A DNA stretch of 64,000 nt from Primorskyibacter flagellatus (GTDB lineage: Bacteria; Pseudomonadota; Alphaproteobacteria; Rhodobacterales; Rhodobacteraceae): positions 124,001-188,000 of the forward strand of contig NZ_FWYD01000002.1 in assembly GCF_900176485.1 (NCBI RefSeq), read 5' to 3'. Below, piece after piece: positions 7,904 through 17,383 of the stretch; within the stretch, counting starts at the first letter, position 1; each line of letters starts with the position of its first letter. The notes beneath the pieces were generated by a model that was not told the DNA's origin, made no database searches, and was given only the letters and a program-made list of their open reading frames with translations. The position numbers and the translations under genes were made by a program.

Positions 7904-8815
7904 TTGCGGATCGTATTCATGGGATCGCCCGATTTTTCGGTTCCGGTGCTGGAGGCATTGGTTTCTGCAGGGCATGAGATCGTCTGTGTTTACTGCCAGC
8001 CGCCCCGCCCTGCCGGGCGCGGTAAGAAGGATCGTCCGACGCCCGTTCATGCCCGCGCCGACGCGATGGGGCTGGAAGTGCGCCACCCGGTCAGTCTGAA
8101 GTCCGAGGAGGCGCAGGCGGCACTTGCGGCGCTTGACGCAGATATTGCGGTGGTGGTGGCCTATGGTCTGATCTTGCCGCAGGCGGTACTGGACGCGCCC
8201 CGGCTTGGCTGTCTGAACATCCACGCGTCGCTTTTGCCGCGCTGGCGGGGGGCCGCGCCCATCCACCGCGCGATCATGGCCGGGGATGCCGAGACCGGCG
8301 TTTGCATCATGCAGATGGAGGCCGGGCTGGACACCGGCCCGGTCCTGCTGCGCCGTGCCACGGCCATTGGCGCCGAAGAAACGACGGGCGTGCTGCATGA
8401 CCGTTTGTCAGCTATTGGTGCCGAAGCGATTGTCGAGGCGCTGGACGTGCTGCCCAGCCTGACACCGCATGCGCAATCCGATGAAGGGGTGACCTATGCC
8501 GCCAAGATCGACAAGGCGGAGGCTGCGGTTGACTGGACGCGCGCTGCCGTGGAGGTCAGCCGACAGATCAGGGGATTGTCGCCGTTTCCCGGTGCCTGGA
8601 CACTCGCTGATGGCGCGCGGATCAAGCTGCTGGGAGCCGCGCTGGCACCTGGCAGCGGCCCTCCGGGAACCGTGCTTGACGACGCGTTTACAGTGGCTTG
8701 CGGCACAGGCGCGGTGCGCATCACCCGCGCGCAGCGGGCTGGCAAGGGGGCGCAGGATGCAGAGACCTTTCTGCGCGGAAATCCCATCCCCAAAGGTGCA
8801 CAGTTAGGAGGCTGA
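7904..8815 (+). CDS. fmt: Methionyl-tRNA formyltransferase
   Basis: Transfers the formyl group from 10-formyl-tetrahydrofolate to Met-tRNA(fMet) for initiation. The N-terminal catalytic domain contains [17 protein letters not shown], with the catalytic Asn and His, and the Asp of [12 protein letters not shown]; the C-terminal OB-like domain begins near residue 205. The 303-residue length is normal. The start is a TTG ([11 protein letters not shown] matches the family N-terminus exactly) preceded by AGGAGGG. It lies about 80 bases after the deformylase-like gene, with the hairpin repeat between them, so fmt may be partly uncoupled from the upstream genes. Confidence 0.96.
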   Translation: MRIVFMGSPDFSVPVLEALVSAGHEIVCVYCQPPRPAGRGKKDRPTPVHARADAMGLEVRHPVSLKSEEAQAALAALDADIAVVVAYGLILPQAVLDAPRLGCLNIHASLLPRWRGAAPIHRAIMAGDAETGVCIMQMEAGLDTGPVLLRRATAIGAEETTGVLHDRLSAIGAEAIVEALDVLPSLTPHAQSDEGVTYAAKIDKAEAAVDWTRAAVEVSRQIRGLSPFPGAWTLADGARIKLLGAALAPGSGPPGTVLDDAFTVACGTGAVRITRAQRAGKGAQDAETFLRGNPIPKGAQLGG

Positions 8816-8820
8816 GCCGC

Positions 8821-9057
8821 ATGTTTCCAACCCTCATCGGTACGGTGGTCATCGCCGGGATCGTCGGCTATCTGTCCGAACGCACGGGCTTTACCCGCAA
8901 TGGCATTGTGCAAAGCATCATCATCTGTATCGGCGGTGCGTTTCTGGCCTATTTCGTCCGGTTGATGTTCGGAATCGGGTTCGGGTCGCCGGGGCTGAAT
9001 GCGCTTGCGTCCTCGATCGGGGCGTTGATTATCGTTCCGACGCATTGGCGCAGATAG
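8821..9057 (+). CDS. Small membrane protein, probably GlsB/YeaQ/YmgE-like
   Basis: A 78-residue, very hydrophobic protein with two or three membrane segments and Gly-rich stretches (TVVIAGIVGYLSE, IIICIGGAFLAYFV, ALASSIGALIIV). Size, spacing of segments and glycine pattern resemble the GlsB/YeaQ/YmgE (transglycosylase-associated) group, whose biochemical role is not known. I chose the ATG five bases after the fmt stop; a longer frame exists upstream but overlaps fmt. TTAGGAGGCTGAGCCGC before the ATG gives a good ribosome site. It is probably co-transcribed with fmt. Confidence 0.65.
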   Translation: MFPTLIGTVVIAGIVGYLSERTGFTRNGIVQSIIICIGGAFLAYFVRLMFGIGFGSPGLNALASSIGALIIVPTHWRR

Positions 9058-9153
9058 GCGGCGCGAAAGGCTCGACCGACATCCGACGCTGGATGTGACG
9101 ATTTGTTCGGGCACTGTCAGGTATGAATCGTTCAGGGGCATCACCCCGAGCCG

Positions 9154-9777
9154 TCACACGCGCGGCGGGCGGCTGCGGTAGACCGGCAATCGCCAGCCGA
9201 ACGCGAGCGAGCCTGCCCGCAATGCCAGTGTCAGCCCTGCGCAGGCCGCGAGGACAATCCATTCCGTTCCGATCAACGTGTCGACGACCACGGCCGCGAC
9301 GGATCCGGCAAACGCGGCCGTCACATACAGTTCGCCCGCCTTCAGGACCAGCGGCACCTCGTTGCAGACCACATCGCGCATGAGCCCGCCCATGCAGCCG
9401 GTGATCATGCCCATCAAGACCACGACCAGTGGTGTTTGAGCCATGGCCATCGCCACGCCGGTGCCCGCTGCAACCGCGATTGCCAGCGCGCAGGCATCAA
9501 CCCAGAGCAAGGCGCGGTAACGACTTTCCAGAAAATGCGCGCCAAAAAACACCACGATGGCGGCCAGCACAGCTATGCCGATATAGGTGGGGGTGCCGAT
9601 CCAGAACACCGGGTCGCGCAGCAGAAGAACATCGCGGATCGTCCCGCCCCCGACCGCCGTCAGGCAGGCCAGAAAGGCAAACCCAACGATGTCGAGCTGC
9701 GCCCGGCTGGCAACCAGCGCACCGGTCAGGGCAAAGACCAGCACCGAGGCGTAATCGAGCAGGGCAAGCAGGCTCAC
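9154..9777 (-). CDS. TRIC-channel/UPF0126 family membrane protein
   Basis: A 207-residue integral membrane protein with about seven hydrophobic segments and an internal repeat of two similar three-helix units. The family hallmarks [10 protein letters not shown] and [16 protein letters not shown] are both present, one per repeat. Members fold as trimeric monovalent-cation channels related to eukaryotic TRIC; YadS of E. coli is the usual reference. The start is a GTG that overlaps the rnhA stop (GTGA), so translation is coupled to rnhA; the longer open frame upstream is inside rnhA. It is the last gene of the leftward ispH operon. Confidence 0.85.
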   Translation of the reverse strand: MSLLALLDYASVLVFALTGALVASRAQLDIVGFAFLACLTAVGGGTIRDVLLLRDPVFWIGTPTYIGIAVLAAIVVFFGAHFLESRYRALLWVDACALAIAVAAGTGVAMAMAQTPLVVVLMGMITGCMGGLMRDVVCNEVPLVLKAGELYVTAAFAGSVAAVVVDTLIGTEWIVLAACAGLTLALRAGSLAFGWRLPVYRSRPPRV

Positions 9778-10250
9778 GCGCCGGCCTTGCCTGATCGGGA
9801 TGCCTTGAAAGGTGCCATTCCGGCGCGGGCCAGTTCGTCTGCGCGCTCGTTTTCGGGGTGGCCCGCATGGCCCTTGACCCATTTCCAGATCACGTCATGC
9901 CGGGCCTGTGCCTCGTCCAGCCGCTGCCATAACTCGACATTCTTCACCGGTTTCTTCGCCGCCGTTTTCCAGCCGTTGCGTTTCCAGCCGTGAATCCAGG
10001 TTGTGACACCGTTTTTCACATAGGCAGAGTCGGTGATGATCGTGATGCCGCTCGGACGACCCAAGGCTTCAAGCGCGTTGATCGCGGCCAAAAGCTCCAT
10101 CCGGTTGTTGGTGGTGTCGGCCTCGCCGCCTTGCAACTCGCGTTCCTTGACGATCTCGTCGCCCGCCATGGCGCGCATCAACACACCCCAGCCGCCCGGT
10201 CCGGGGTTTCCGCTGCACGCGCCATCTGTATATGCAAAAAGCTCAGCCAT
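9774..10250 (-). CDS. rnhA: Ribonuclease HI
   Basis: Degrades the RNA of RNA-DNA hybrids, for example Okazaki primers and R-loops. The 158-residue protein shows the four acidic catalytic positions of the family: Asp in [13 protein letters not shown], Glu in [13 protein letters not shown], Asp in [11 protein letters not shown] and Asp in NERADELAR. The basic handle region ([18 protein letters not shown]) is also present. Its start overlaps the 3' end of the methyltransferase gene by eight bases and its stop overlaps the GTG of the TRIC-like gene, so it sits in the middle of a tightly packed operon. Confidence 0.97.
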   Translation of the reverse strand: MAELFAYTDGACSGNPGPGGWGVLMRAMAGDEIVKERELQGGEADTTNNRMELLAAINALEALGRPSGITIITDSAYVKNGVTTWIHGWKRNGWKTAAKKPVKNVELWQRLDEAQARHDVIWKWVKGHAGHPENERADELARAGMAPFKASRSGKAGA

Positions 10251-10836
10251 GAGCGGTCAGGGTGAACCAAGCCGCGACCGTGCCGTCAAGCCCTTTATCG
10301 GCCCCGGTTCGCAGATCGCTGACAGAAAGCCCGATTCGCGCAAGCAAGTCGCGGATTTCGGCGACCGTGTAGTATGTGTAGAAACGGCCAAGACTGTCGC
10401 GCGCCTCACCGGTGCCTTCCTTCAGGCCAAGATGTAGCCGACCGTCGGACCTGAGGGCCGTTTTCAACCGAGCCAGATGCGCGGGCATTTCCGCACGCCG
10501 GGCGTGCAGGAGGCTGAAGTTTGCCCAGATCCCATCATATTTCGCGACGTCCTGTATATCGCTGAAATCCGCTTGCCAGACGTTCAACCCCTCTATCGCA
10601 GAGGCCTTCTCGACCATTCCGGCGCTTGCATCTATCGCGTCCACCCGGAAGCCCGCCTTGACCATGTAGCGCGCCCAACTGCCCGGGCCGCAGCCCAGAT
10701 CCAGGACAGTACCACGCTCGGGCAAAGCCGAAAGGAACTTGTTCAGCGCGGTCGGCGCTATGGTGTCGTGGTCCATCAGTCGCGCGTAATCGCCCGCCTT
10801 CTCATCATACACGCCGAGGGTCTTGTCGTCGGTCAC
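10243..10836 (-). CDS. Class I SAM-dependent methyltransferase
   Basis: A 197-residue Rossmann-type methyltransferase. The SAM-binding glycine motif is [15 protein letters not shown], followed by the acidic end of strand 2 in [16 protein letters not shown] and the later motif [14 protein letters not shown]. The substrate is unknown; the C-terminal segment ([24 protein letters not shown]) resembles small-molecule or lipid methyltransferases of the Methyltransf_11/25 kind rather than rRNA enzymes. It starts at a GTG that overlaps the stop of a 27-codon ORF (GTGA) and overlaps rnhA at its end, within the ispH operon. Confidence 0.88.
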   Translation of the reverse strand: MTDDKTLGVYDEKAGDYARLMDHDTIAPTALNKFLSALPERGTVLDLGCGPGSWARYMVKAGFRVDAIDASAGMVEKASAIEGLNVWQADFSDIQDVAKYDGIWANFSLLHARRAEMPAHLARLKTALRSDGRLHLGLKEGTGEARDSLGRFYTYYTVAEIRDLLARIGLSVSDLRTGADKGLDGTVAAWFTLTAHG

Positions 10837-10916
10837 AAGACTACCGCGACTGCAAGGCAGGCGATGGCGACCAGCGCGGATGTGGGGATTGAGCGGTTGC
10901 TGGCAGGGGCGGACAT
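10833..10916 (-). CDS. Possible 27-residue hydrophobic peptide between ispH and the methyltransferase
   Basis: An ATG 21 bases after the ispH stop opens a 27-codon frame whose TGA overlaps the GTG of the methyltransferase. The peptide has a polar N-terminus followed by one hydrophobic stretch ([16 protein letters not shown]), long enough for a membrane helix. CGGAG lies about nine bases upstream. It may be a true microprotein or only a device that carries ribosomes from ispH to the next start. No homologue is known to me, and chance cannot be excluded at this length. Confidence 0.4.
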   Translation of the reverse strand: MSAPASNRSIPTSALVAIACLAVAVVL

Positions 10917-10936
10917 GCCTGTCGGCTCCGGCGCGC

Positions 10937-11887
10937 TTATGCCGGTTCGCGCAGAACGCGCGGAACCTTGAACTCGACGTCTTCTGTCGCGGTCTCGATC
11001 GTGCACAGCGTTACGTCGAACCGATCTTGGAAGGCGTTGATAACCTCGTCGATCAGCACTTCGGGCGCAGAGGCACCAGCCGTGATGCCCACGGCCTGCG
11101 CGCCATCCAACGCGCGCCAGTCAATATCCGTGGCGCGCTGGACCAGTTGCGAATAGCCGCAGCCCGCCTTGCGACCAACCTCGACCAGACGCTGCGAGTT
11201 TGACGAATTCGGCGCGCCGACCACCAGTATGGCATCGACCTGAGGGGCCATGGCCTTGACCGCCTCTTGCCGGTTGGTCGTGGCGTAGCAAATGTCTTCC
11301 TTATGCGGGCCGACGATATTCGGAAACCGCGTCTTCAACGCCGCGACAATCCCCGCCGTATCATCGACCGACAGAGTGGTTTGCGTGACAAAGGCCAGCC
11401 GGTCAGGATCACGCACTTCGACATGGGCGACATCCTCCTCGGTTTCGACCAGCAAGACCTCACCAGGCGGCAACTGCCCGATCGTGCCTACGGTTTCCGG
11501 GTGGCCGTCATGGCCGATCATGATCATCTGGAGGCCGTTATCGGCATGGCGTTGCGCCTCCATATGCACCTTCGAGACCAGCGGACAGGTGGCATCAACG
11601 AAAACCATCTCGCGGCGCGCGGCCTCTGCCGGAATCGCCTTTGGTACACCATGCGCGGAAAAAATCACCGGTCGGTCACCGGGACACTGGTCCAGCTCTT
11701 CTACAAACACCGCGCCCTTGGCACGCAATCCGTCGACGACGAACTTGTTATGCACGATTTCATGACGAACGAAGACCGGCGCGCCCCATTTCTCCAGTGC
11801 CATCTCGACGATCTTGATCGCACGATCGACACCGGCGCAGAATCCGCGAGGGGCGGCCAGACATAAGGTGAGGGTCGGTTTGGTCAT
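10937..11887 (-). CDS. ispH: 4-hydroxy-3-methylbut-2-enyl diphosphate reductase
   Basis: The last enzyme of the MEP pathway, an iron-sulfur protein that makes isopentenyl and dimethylallyl diphosphate. At 316 residues it is full length. The three cluster cysteines are visible in [24 protein letters not shown] and [12 protein letters not shown], and the substrate-binding SSNS motif in [11 protein letters not shown]. It leads a leftward operon with a tiny ORF, a methyltransferase, rnhA and a TRIC-like channel. A stable hairpin lies 70-100 bases before the start codon, in its leader or in the tail of the gene upstream. Confidence 0.97.
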   Translation of the reverse strand: MTKPTLTLCLAAPRGFCAGVDRAIKIVEMALEKWGAPVFVRHEIVHNKFVVDGLRAKGAVFVEELDQCPGDRPVIFSAHGVPKAIPAEAARREMVFVDATCPLVSKVHMEAQRHADNGLQMIMIGHDGHPETVGTIGQLPPGEVLLVETEEDVAHVEVRDPDRLAFVTQTTLSVDDTAGIVAALKTRFPNIVGPHKEDICYATTNRQEAVKAMAPQVDAILVVGAPNSSNSQRLVEVGRKAGCGYSQLVQRATDIDWRALDGAQAVGITAGASAPEVLIDEVINAFQDRFDVTLCTIETATEDVEFKVPRVLREPA

Positions 11888-11957
11888 GTGCGTCTCCTGT
11901 CATCGCAACAGGTAAGGCGCGCAAGGCATATCGTCCAGAGCCTGCAACGCCGCAAAT

Positions 11958-11988
11958 GCAAGACGGCGACCGCCCGGTCGCCGCTTGC
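11958..11988 (-). other. Stable GC hairpin upstream of ispH
   Basis: A 13-bp stem with one bulged A (arms 11958-11971 and 11976-11988, loop of four) sits between the NYN gene and ispH, both leftward. A second, shorter hairpin (12008-12015 with 12023-12030) overlaps the NYN stop codon. Neither is followed by a good U-run in the leftward direction, so they may be weak terminators of the NYN gene or a structured ispH leader. Confidence 0.4.
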
Positions 11989-12028
11989 GTCGCAAATTTG
12001 CCAATTCGATCAGCGAAAATTCCGCTGA

Positions 12029-12601
12029 TCAGCTGCTGCTGGCAACTTCAAAGCTGCGTTCGGCCGGGTGCTCACGAGGCGGACGCCCGATAACCTCTTT
12101 CAACTCATCGAGTTCGATGAAGTTGTCGGCCTGACGGCGCAGTTCATCGGCGATCATCGGCGGCTGGCTGCGGATCGTCGAAACGACCGAAACGCGAACG
12201 CCCTGACGTTGCAAGCTTTCAATGAGCGGACGGAAATCACCATCGCCAGAGAACAACACAATGTGATCGACACGCGGGGCAAGTTCCATGGCATCGACTG
12301 CAAGCTCGACATCCATATTGCCTTTGACTTTCCGACGGCCCTGACTGTCAGTATATTCCTTGGCAGACTTGGTCACCATCGTGAAGCCATTATAGTGAAG
12401 CCAATCAACCAGAGGGCGAATGGGTGAGTATTCGTCATTTTCCAGAAGCGCGGTATAGTAAAATGCCCGAAGCATCTTTCCCCGACGCACGAACTCTTGT
12501 CGCAAGAGCTTGTAATCGATGTCGAACCCAAGCGCCTTTGCCGCAGCGTACAGGTTCGATCCATCGATGAACAGCGCAAGCCGTTCGTCTTTGTAAAACA
12601 T
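12029..12601 (-). CDS. NYN-domain (LabA/DUF88) putative ribonuclease
   Basis: A 190-residue PIN-like NYN domain protein. The conserved acidic residues typical of the fold are seen in LALFIDGSNLYAAAKALG near the N-terminus, KGNMDVELAVDAMEL in the middle, and IVLFSGDGDFRPLIESL, where the DGDF element is the family hallmark. NYN proteins are known or predicted metal-dependent RNases; the RNA target here is unknown. The frame is open further upstream, but ATG of MFYKDERL follows GGAAGGACATTTT, a normal ribosome site. It is divergent from folK across about 100 bases. Confidence 0.88.
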   Translation of the reverse strand: MFYKDERLALFIDGSNLYAAAKALGFDIDYKLLRQEFVRRGKMLRAFYYTALLENDEYSPIRPLVDWLHYNGFTMVTKSAKEYTDSQGRRKVKGNMDVELAVDAMELAPRVDHIVLFSGDGDFRPLIESLQRQGVRVSVVSTIRSQPPMIADELRRQADNFIELDELKEVIGRPPREHPAERSFEVASSS

Positions 12602-12700
12602 AAAATGTCCTTCCGATAATTTTAGGTCTTGCCTGCATGGTGGAGTGTGAGTGGAATTCCAGACAAAACCGGATAACCTAGAATTTAAGGATTTATACGA

Positions 12701-13312
12701 ATGCTTCAAGCCCGAAGACCTGACGTTAAGAATAGCAAAATATATGAAACCGATCAAGAATTGCTGATTGCCGTAGGGTCAAATCTGGGTTCGCAATATG
12801 GTAACGCTACGGAAACCGTCGCCGCCTCTGTAAACGCGATCGCAAATTCGGGAAGGCAGATCAGGGCTATCAGTCGCTTTTATGCAACGCCCTGCTTTCC
12901 AAAAGGTGCCGGTCCGGATTATGTGAACGCCGCTTTGGTATTGCGCGCGGCCGGGAAATCCATAAGCGGAGAACTGCACAACCTACACGCGATTGAGGCG
13001 GAATTTGGCCGATCGCGCAAGACACGCTGGGGAATGCGCACTCTGGATCTGGACCTGCTGGCCGCAGGCGCTATCATTCGGCCTAACCGCGCGACTTTTG
13101 ATCAGTGGCGCAATCTGGACGAAGCCGCACAGCGGCGCGACGCGCCTGACACCCTGATTCTCCCGCATCCGCGCCTTCAGGATCGTGCATTCGTACTGGT
13201 CCCGCTTTGCGACGTGGCACCCGACTGGCGACACCCCGTTCTGGGACGATCCGTCGCAGAACTTTGCGCGGATCTGCCGGAAAACATGCGGCGCGAGGTG
13301 GTCGCGCTTTGA
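12701..13312 (+). CDS. folK: 2-amino-4-hydroxy-6-hydroxymethyldihydropteridine diphosphokinase
   Basis: Transfers diphosphate from ATP to 6-hydroxymethyl-dihydropterin in folate synthesis. Family features are LLIAVGSNLGS near residue 22 and the strongly conserved IEAEFGRSRKTRWGMRTLDL region with the Mg2+-binding Asp pair, then LILPHPRLQDRAFVLVPL near the end. At 203 residues it is slightly longer than E. coli FolK because of an N-terminal extension of about 20 residues; no other convincing start is seen downstream. It heads the rightward run to recO, though about 80 bases separate it from rpoZ. Confidence 0.95.
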   Translation: MLQARRPDVKNSKIYETDQELLIAVGSNLGSQYGNATETVAASVNAIANSGRQIRAISRFYATPCFPKGAGPDYVNAALVLRAAGKSISGELHNLHAIEAEFGRSRKTRWGMRTLDLDLLAAGAIIRPNRATFDQWRNLDEAAQRRDAPDTLILPHPRLQDRAFVLVPLCDVAPDWRHPVLGRSVAELCADLPENMRREVVAL

Positions 13313-13390
13313 ATCCCGGCTTGTCAATCGTGATTTGCCCCATTACATACACCGCTTGCCTAGGTGATATGAAAAACCACGGAGAGTTTA

Positions 13391-13744
13391 ATGGCCCGCG
13401 TGACCGTCGAAGACTGCGTAGACAAGGTACCGAACCGTTTCGAGTTGGTGATGCTTGCATCCCACCGGGCGCGCGAAATCTCCTCTGGCGGGGCGATAAC
13501 CGTGGACCGCGACAACGACAAGAACCCGGTTGTTGCGCTGCGCGAGATCGCGGACGAGACCCAATCCGCTGACGAACTGCGCGAGCGTCTGATCGAATCC
13601 AACCAGACCCAGATCGAGGTCGATGAGCCTGAAGATGACGCCATGGCGCTTCTGATGGGTGCTGAAGCTGACAAACCGGCCGATGACGACCTGTCCGAAG
13701 AAAAGTTGTTGCGCGCATTGATGGAAGCCCAAGGTCAGGGCTGA
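13391..13744 (+). CDS. rpoZ: RNA polymerase omega subunit
   Basis: Helps assemble the beta-prime subunit and contributes to (p)ppGpp binding by RNA polymerase in proteobacteria. The conserved core [20 protein letters not shown] and [11 protein letters not shown] is intact, followed by [13 protein letters not shown]. The 117-residue length with an acidic C-terminal tail ([12 protein letters not shown] onward) is usual in alphaproteobacteria. GGAGAG precedes the ATG. It lies directly upstream of rsh, which makes the alarmone, the common alphaproteobacterial order. Confidence 0.97.
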   Translation: MARVTVEDCVDKVPNRFELVMLASHRAREISSGGAITVDRDNDKNPVVALREIADETQSADELRERLIESNQTQIEVDEPEDDAMALLMGAEADKPADDDLSEEKLLRALMEAQGQG

Positions 13745-13779
13745 TCTCGCGCAAGCGACCAGGGGATGAGGATAGGGGA

Positions 13780-15921
13780 ATGATCCCGGCAGAAGACCTG
13801 ATCGCGCTGGTTCATAACTATAATCCCAAGACCAACGAAAAACTGATCCGGGCGGCCTATGACTATGGCCGCCGGATGCATGACGGCCAGATGCGCCGCT
13901 CTGGCGAGCCGTATTTCACCCATCCCGTCGCCGTTGCCGCCATTCTGACAGAGCAGCAGCTTGACGATGCCACGATCATCACAGCCTTGCTGCATGATAC
14001 GATCGAGGACACCAAATCCACCTATTCCGAAATCTCGCAGCAGTTTGGCGACGAAATCGCGATGTTGGTGGATGGCGTGACAAAGTTGACCAACCTTCAA
14101 CTTTCTTCGACAGAGACCCAGCAGGCCGAGAATTTTCGCAAACTGTTCATGGCGATGTCCAAGGATCTTCGGGTGATCCTGGTCAAGCTGGCCGACCGTT
14201 TGCACAATATGCGCACGATAAAGGCGATGCGCCCGGAAAAGCAGGTCCAAAAAGCGCGCGAGACCATGGACATCTATGCGCCGCTGGCCGGTCGGATGGG
14301 CATGCAATGGATGCGCGAAGAGCTTGAAGATCTGGCATTCCGCGTGCTCAACCCCGAAGGCCGCGCCAGCATCATCCGCCGCTTCATAACCTTGCAAAGA
14401 GAAACCGGCGACGTCGTGCACCGGATAACCGGCGACATGCGCAAGGAGCTGGAAAAAGTCGGCATTGATGCCACAGTTTATGGCCGCGCGAAAAAGCCGT
14501 ACTCAATCTGGCGCAAGATGCAGGAAAAAGAGATGGGGTTTTCCCGCCTCTCGGACATCTACGGCTTTCGCATCATCACACGGTCTGAAACCGACTGCTA
14601 CGGCGCGCTTGGCGCGATCCATCAGCGCTGGCGTGCGGTGCCGGGACGGTTCAAGGACTATATCAGTCAACCCAAGACCAACGGCTACCGGTCGATCCAC
14701 ACCACCGTGTCGGGGCGCGACGGCAAACGGGTCGAGGTGCAGATCCGCACCCGGCAGATGCATGACGTGGCCGAAACCGGGGTGGCGGCGCATTGGTCCT
14801 ACCGCGACGGCGTACGCTCGGAAAACCCGTTTGCGGTAGACCCGGCGAAGTGGATTTCCTCGCTCACCGAACAGTTCAACGCCGAAGAGGATCACGACGA
14901 GTTTCTCGAAGCCGTGAAGCTGGAGATGTATTCCGACCAGGTTTTCTGCTTCACCCCCAAGGGGGACGTGGTCAAACTGCCCCGCGGGGCCACGCCTCTG
15001 GATTTCGCCTATGCGATCCACACCCGCATCGGCTCTGCCTGCGTGGGTGCCAAGGTGGACGGGTTGCGGGTGCCGATGTGGACGCGGCTGAAAAACGGCC
15101 AGTCGGTCGAGATCATCACCGCCGAAGGACAGGTGCCGCAAGCCACCTGGCTGGAGATCGCCATCACCGGCAAGGCCAAATCGGCGATTCGCCGGGCGCT
15201 GCGCGAGGTTGACCGGGAGCGGTTCATCAAGCTGGGGCGCGAACTGGCTCGTTCGGGGTTTGAGCATGTCGGCAAGAAGGCCAATGACAAGGTTCTGGAA
15301 ACCGCCGCGCGCACATTGCGGCTTGAGGACCGGCAGACCTTGCTGGCCCGCCTGGGCAGCGCGGAACTGTCGGTGCGGGCCGTGGTTCAGGCCGTTTATC
15401 CCGACCTGGCCCCCAAGGAAGGCGAAAGCATCGAGCCGAAGCGTGCCGTCATCGGCCTTGCGCCGGGCCAAAGTTTTGAACGTGCGCCCTGTTGCCAACC
15501 CCTGCCCGGCGAACGGATTGTCGGGTTGACCCAACGCGGCAAAGGGGTGGTCGTGCATTCCATTGATTGCCCGACGCTGGCCTCTTACGAAGATCAGCCT
15601 GACCGCTGGCTTGACCTGCATTGGCACTCTGGCAGCCATCCGGCGGCCTACACGGCGACGCTGGAACTGACGATAGGCAATGACGCGGGTGTGCTCGGTC
15701 GGATTTGCACATTGATCGGCGAACAGAAGGCCAATATCTCTGACATGCAATTTGTCGATCGCAAACCGGATTTTTACCGTCTTCTGATTGGTGTGGATCT
15801 GCGCGATGCCGAACATCTGCATTCCGTCGTCACCGCTTTGGCGGCGGAAAGCGATGTCGCGGCGATTTCGCGGCGTCGGGAGACAGCCCTGAGCATTGCG
15901 CAGGACAGCGCGGCGGAGTGA
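13780..15921 (+). CDS. rsh: Bifunctional (p)ppGpp synthetase/hydrolase, RelA/SpoT homologue
   Basis: Makes and degrades the stringent-response alarmone. The 713 residues show the full Rsh order: an N-terminal HD hydrolase domain with HPVAVAAIL and LLHDTIEDT, so the hydrolase motif is intact; a synthetase domain with RLSDIYGFRII, NGYRSIHTTVSG and EVQIRTRQMHDVAE; a TGS domain starting at VFCFTPKGDVVKLPRG (about residue 388); and a C-terminal ACT domain (ELTIGNDAGVLGRICTLIGE onward). Alphaproteobacteria usually carry this single long enzyme. It follows rpoZ by 35 bases and is probably co-transcribed with it. Confidence 0.97.
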   Translation: MIPAEDLIALVHNYNPKTNEKLIRAAYDYGRRMHDGQMRRSGEPYFTHPVAVAAILTEQQLDDATIITALLHDTIEDTKSTYSEISQQFGDEIAMLVDGVTKLTNLQLSSTETQQAENFRKLFMAMSKDLRVILVKLADRLHNMRTIKAMRPEKQVQKARETMDIYAPLAGRMGMQWMREELEDLAFRVLNPEGRASIIRRFITLQRETGDVVHRITGDMRKELEKVGIDATVYGRAKKPYSIWRKMQEKEMGFSRLSDIYGFRIITRSETDCYGALGAIHQRWRAVPGRFKDYISQPKTNGYRSIHTTVSGRDGKRVEVQIRTRQMHDVAETGVAAHWSYRDGVRSENPFAVDPAKWISSLTEQFNAEEDHDEFLEAVKLEMYSDQVFCFTPKGDVVKLPRGATPLDFAYAIHTRIGSACVGAKVDGLRVPMWTRLKNGQSVEIITAEGQVPQATWLEIAITGKAKSAIRRALREVDRERFIKLGRELARSGFEHVGKKANDKVLETAARTLRLEDRQTLLARLGSAELSVRAVVQAVYPDLAPKEGESIEPKRAVIGLAPGQSFERAPCCQPLPGERIVGLTQRGKGVVVHSIDCPTLASYEDQPDRWLDLHWHSGSHPAAYTATLELTIGNDAGVLGRICTLIGEQKANISDMQFVDRKPDFYRLLIGVDLRDAEHLHSVVTALAAESDVAAISRRRETALSIAQDSAAE

Positions 15922-15936
15922 ACGAAAGGACAAGGC

Positions 15937-16599
15937 TTGGTCTTCAAGCGGCGCGACAGACGGCCGATCTGGAAGATCGCACTCGAAGGTCTTTGGCCTC
16001 GTGGCGGGTGGGGCCGTGCCGCGCAATATGTCAAGCATCGCCTGCGCCGCCTGCCAGATTCCCCTGAAAAAATCGCGCGCGGCATTTTTGCCGGGGTCCT
16101 GACGACATTCACGCCATTTTACGGGATGCATTTTGTCGTCGCGACGCTGCTGGCCCTGACCGTGCGCGGCAATATCCTTGCCGCTTTGCTTGGCACGTTT
16201 TTCGGCAATCCGCTGACCTATCTGCCGATCGCCGTGATTTCATTGAAGACCGGCAACTTTCTGCTTGGCAATCGCCATCATCCGGCCAGTGCAGATCACG
16301 AATGGCTGGGCCGTAAATTCGTGGGCGCTGCCGCCGATCTAAAGAACAATCTGGTGGCCGTGTTCAGCGACAAGACTGCCGACTGGCACAACCTGTTGCG
16401 ATTCTACGATGACATTTTCTTTCCCTACCTGATCGGGGGCATCCTGCCGGGCATCTGCGCCGGGTTGGTGGCCTATTACCTGTCCGTTCCGGTGATCCGG
16501 GCCTATCAGAAACGCCGCACCAGCAAACTGCGCGCCAAGTTGGAGAGCTTGCGAAAAAAAGCGGCGGCCAAGGCTGACGAGGCTGCAAAAGGCGAATAA
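15937..16599 (+). CDS. DUF2062 membrane protein
   Basis: A 220-residue protein with the DUF2062 domain, recognised by KIARGIFAGVLTTFTPFYGMH and LAALLGTFFGNPLTYLPIA. It has about three membrane segments (near residues 55-75, 80-110 and 165-190), a basic N-terminus (FKRRDRRPIWK) and a Lys/Ala/Glu-rich cytoplasmic tail. The function is unknown. The start is a TTG 15 bases after the rsh stop, preceded by GAAAGGACAAG. Presence right after rsh is conserved in Rhodobacteraceae, as far as I recall, but no link to alarmone signalling is established. Confidence 0.85.
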   Translation: MVFKRRDRRPIWKIALEGLWPRGGWGRAAQYVKHRLRRLPDSPEKIARGIFAGVLTTFTPFYGMHFVVATLLALTVRGNILAALLGTFFGNPLTYLPIAVISLKTGNFLLGNRHHPASADHEWLGRKFVGAAADLKNNLVAVFSDKTADWHNLLRFYDDIFFPYLIGGILPGICAGLVAYYLSVPVIRAYQKRRTSKLRAKLESLRKKAAAKADEAAKGE

Positions 16600-16633
16600 G
16601 GTCCGACGAAAAGCACCTGAAAGGAACTCTGTC

Positions 16634-17383
16634 ATGCCGCAATTGGACAAACTCCGTCTTGGCGTGAATATTGATCATGTCGCGACCGTAAGGAATGCAC
16701 GCGGCGGCGGCTATCCCGACCCGCTTCGGGCGGCGAAACTGGCAGAAGACGCAGGTGCCGACGGCATCACGGCGCATCTGCGCGAGGATCGTCGACACAT
16801 TTCAGACGCCGATATCGACGGGCTGATGGACGTGCTGACCGTGCCGCTGAACTTTGAAATGGCCGCCACTGACGAAATGCAGCGCATCGCCCTGCGTCAC
16901 CGTCCGCATGCCGTCTGCATCGTGCCGGAAAAGCGCGAGGAAAAGACCACCGAGGGCGGGCTGGAAGTCGCGCGCGAGGAAAACCGGCTGGCGCATTTCA
17001 TCGCTCCTCTGCGCGAGGCCGGTTGCCGCGTGTCCATCTTCATCGCCGCCGACCAGCGCCAGATCGAGGCCGCGCACCGGATCGGCGCTCAGGTGATCGA
17101 ATTGCATACAGGTGCGTATTGCGATGCCCATGCAGAGGGACGCATGGACGATTGCACAACGGAGTTGGAGCGTATGCGCGAAATGTCCACCCTGGCGCAT
17201 TCTCTGGGCCTAGAGGTCCACGCCGGGCACGGCTTGACCTATGACACGGTCAAACCCGTCGCGGCCTTTCCGGAAGTGATGGAGTTGAATATCGGTCACT
17301 TCCTGATCGGCGAGGCAATCTTTCGCGGCCTGACCCCGGCCATTGCCGAAATGCGCCGCCTGATGGATGAGGCACGCGCGTGA
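16634..17383 (+). CDS. pdxJ: Pyridoxine 5'-phosphate synthase
   Basis: Condenses 1-deoxyxylulose 5-phosphate with 3-amino-2-oxopropyl phosphate to pyridoxine 5'-phosphate, a TIM-barrel enzyme. At 249 residues it is full length. Signatures are [19 protein letters not shown] at the N-terminus, [43 protein letters not shown], the HTG-containing [10 protein letters not shown] and the C-terminal [26 protein letters not shown] precedes the ATG. The stop overlaps the GTG of a 27-codon ORF that leads into acpS. Confidence 0.97.
   Translation: MPQLDKLRLGVNIDHVATVRNARGGGYPDPLRAAKLAEDAGADGITAHLREDRRHISDADIDGLMDVLTVPLNFEMAATDEMQRIALRHRPHAVCIVPEKREEKTTEGGLEVAREENRLAHFIAPLREAGCRVSIFIAADQRQIEAAHRIGAQVIELHTGAYCDAHAEGRMDDCTTELERMREMSTLAHSLGLEVHAGHGLTYDTVKPVAAFPEVMELNIGHFLIGEAIFRGLTPAIAEMRRLMDEARA

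Noticed and set aside
14503..16131. 542-codon open frame on the minus strand
   Set aside because: It lies entirely antisense to rsh and the DUF2062 gene, whose families are certain; long antisense frames are expected at this GC content.
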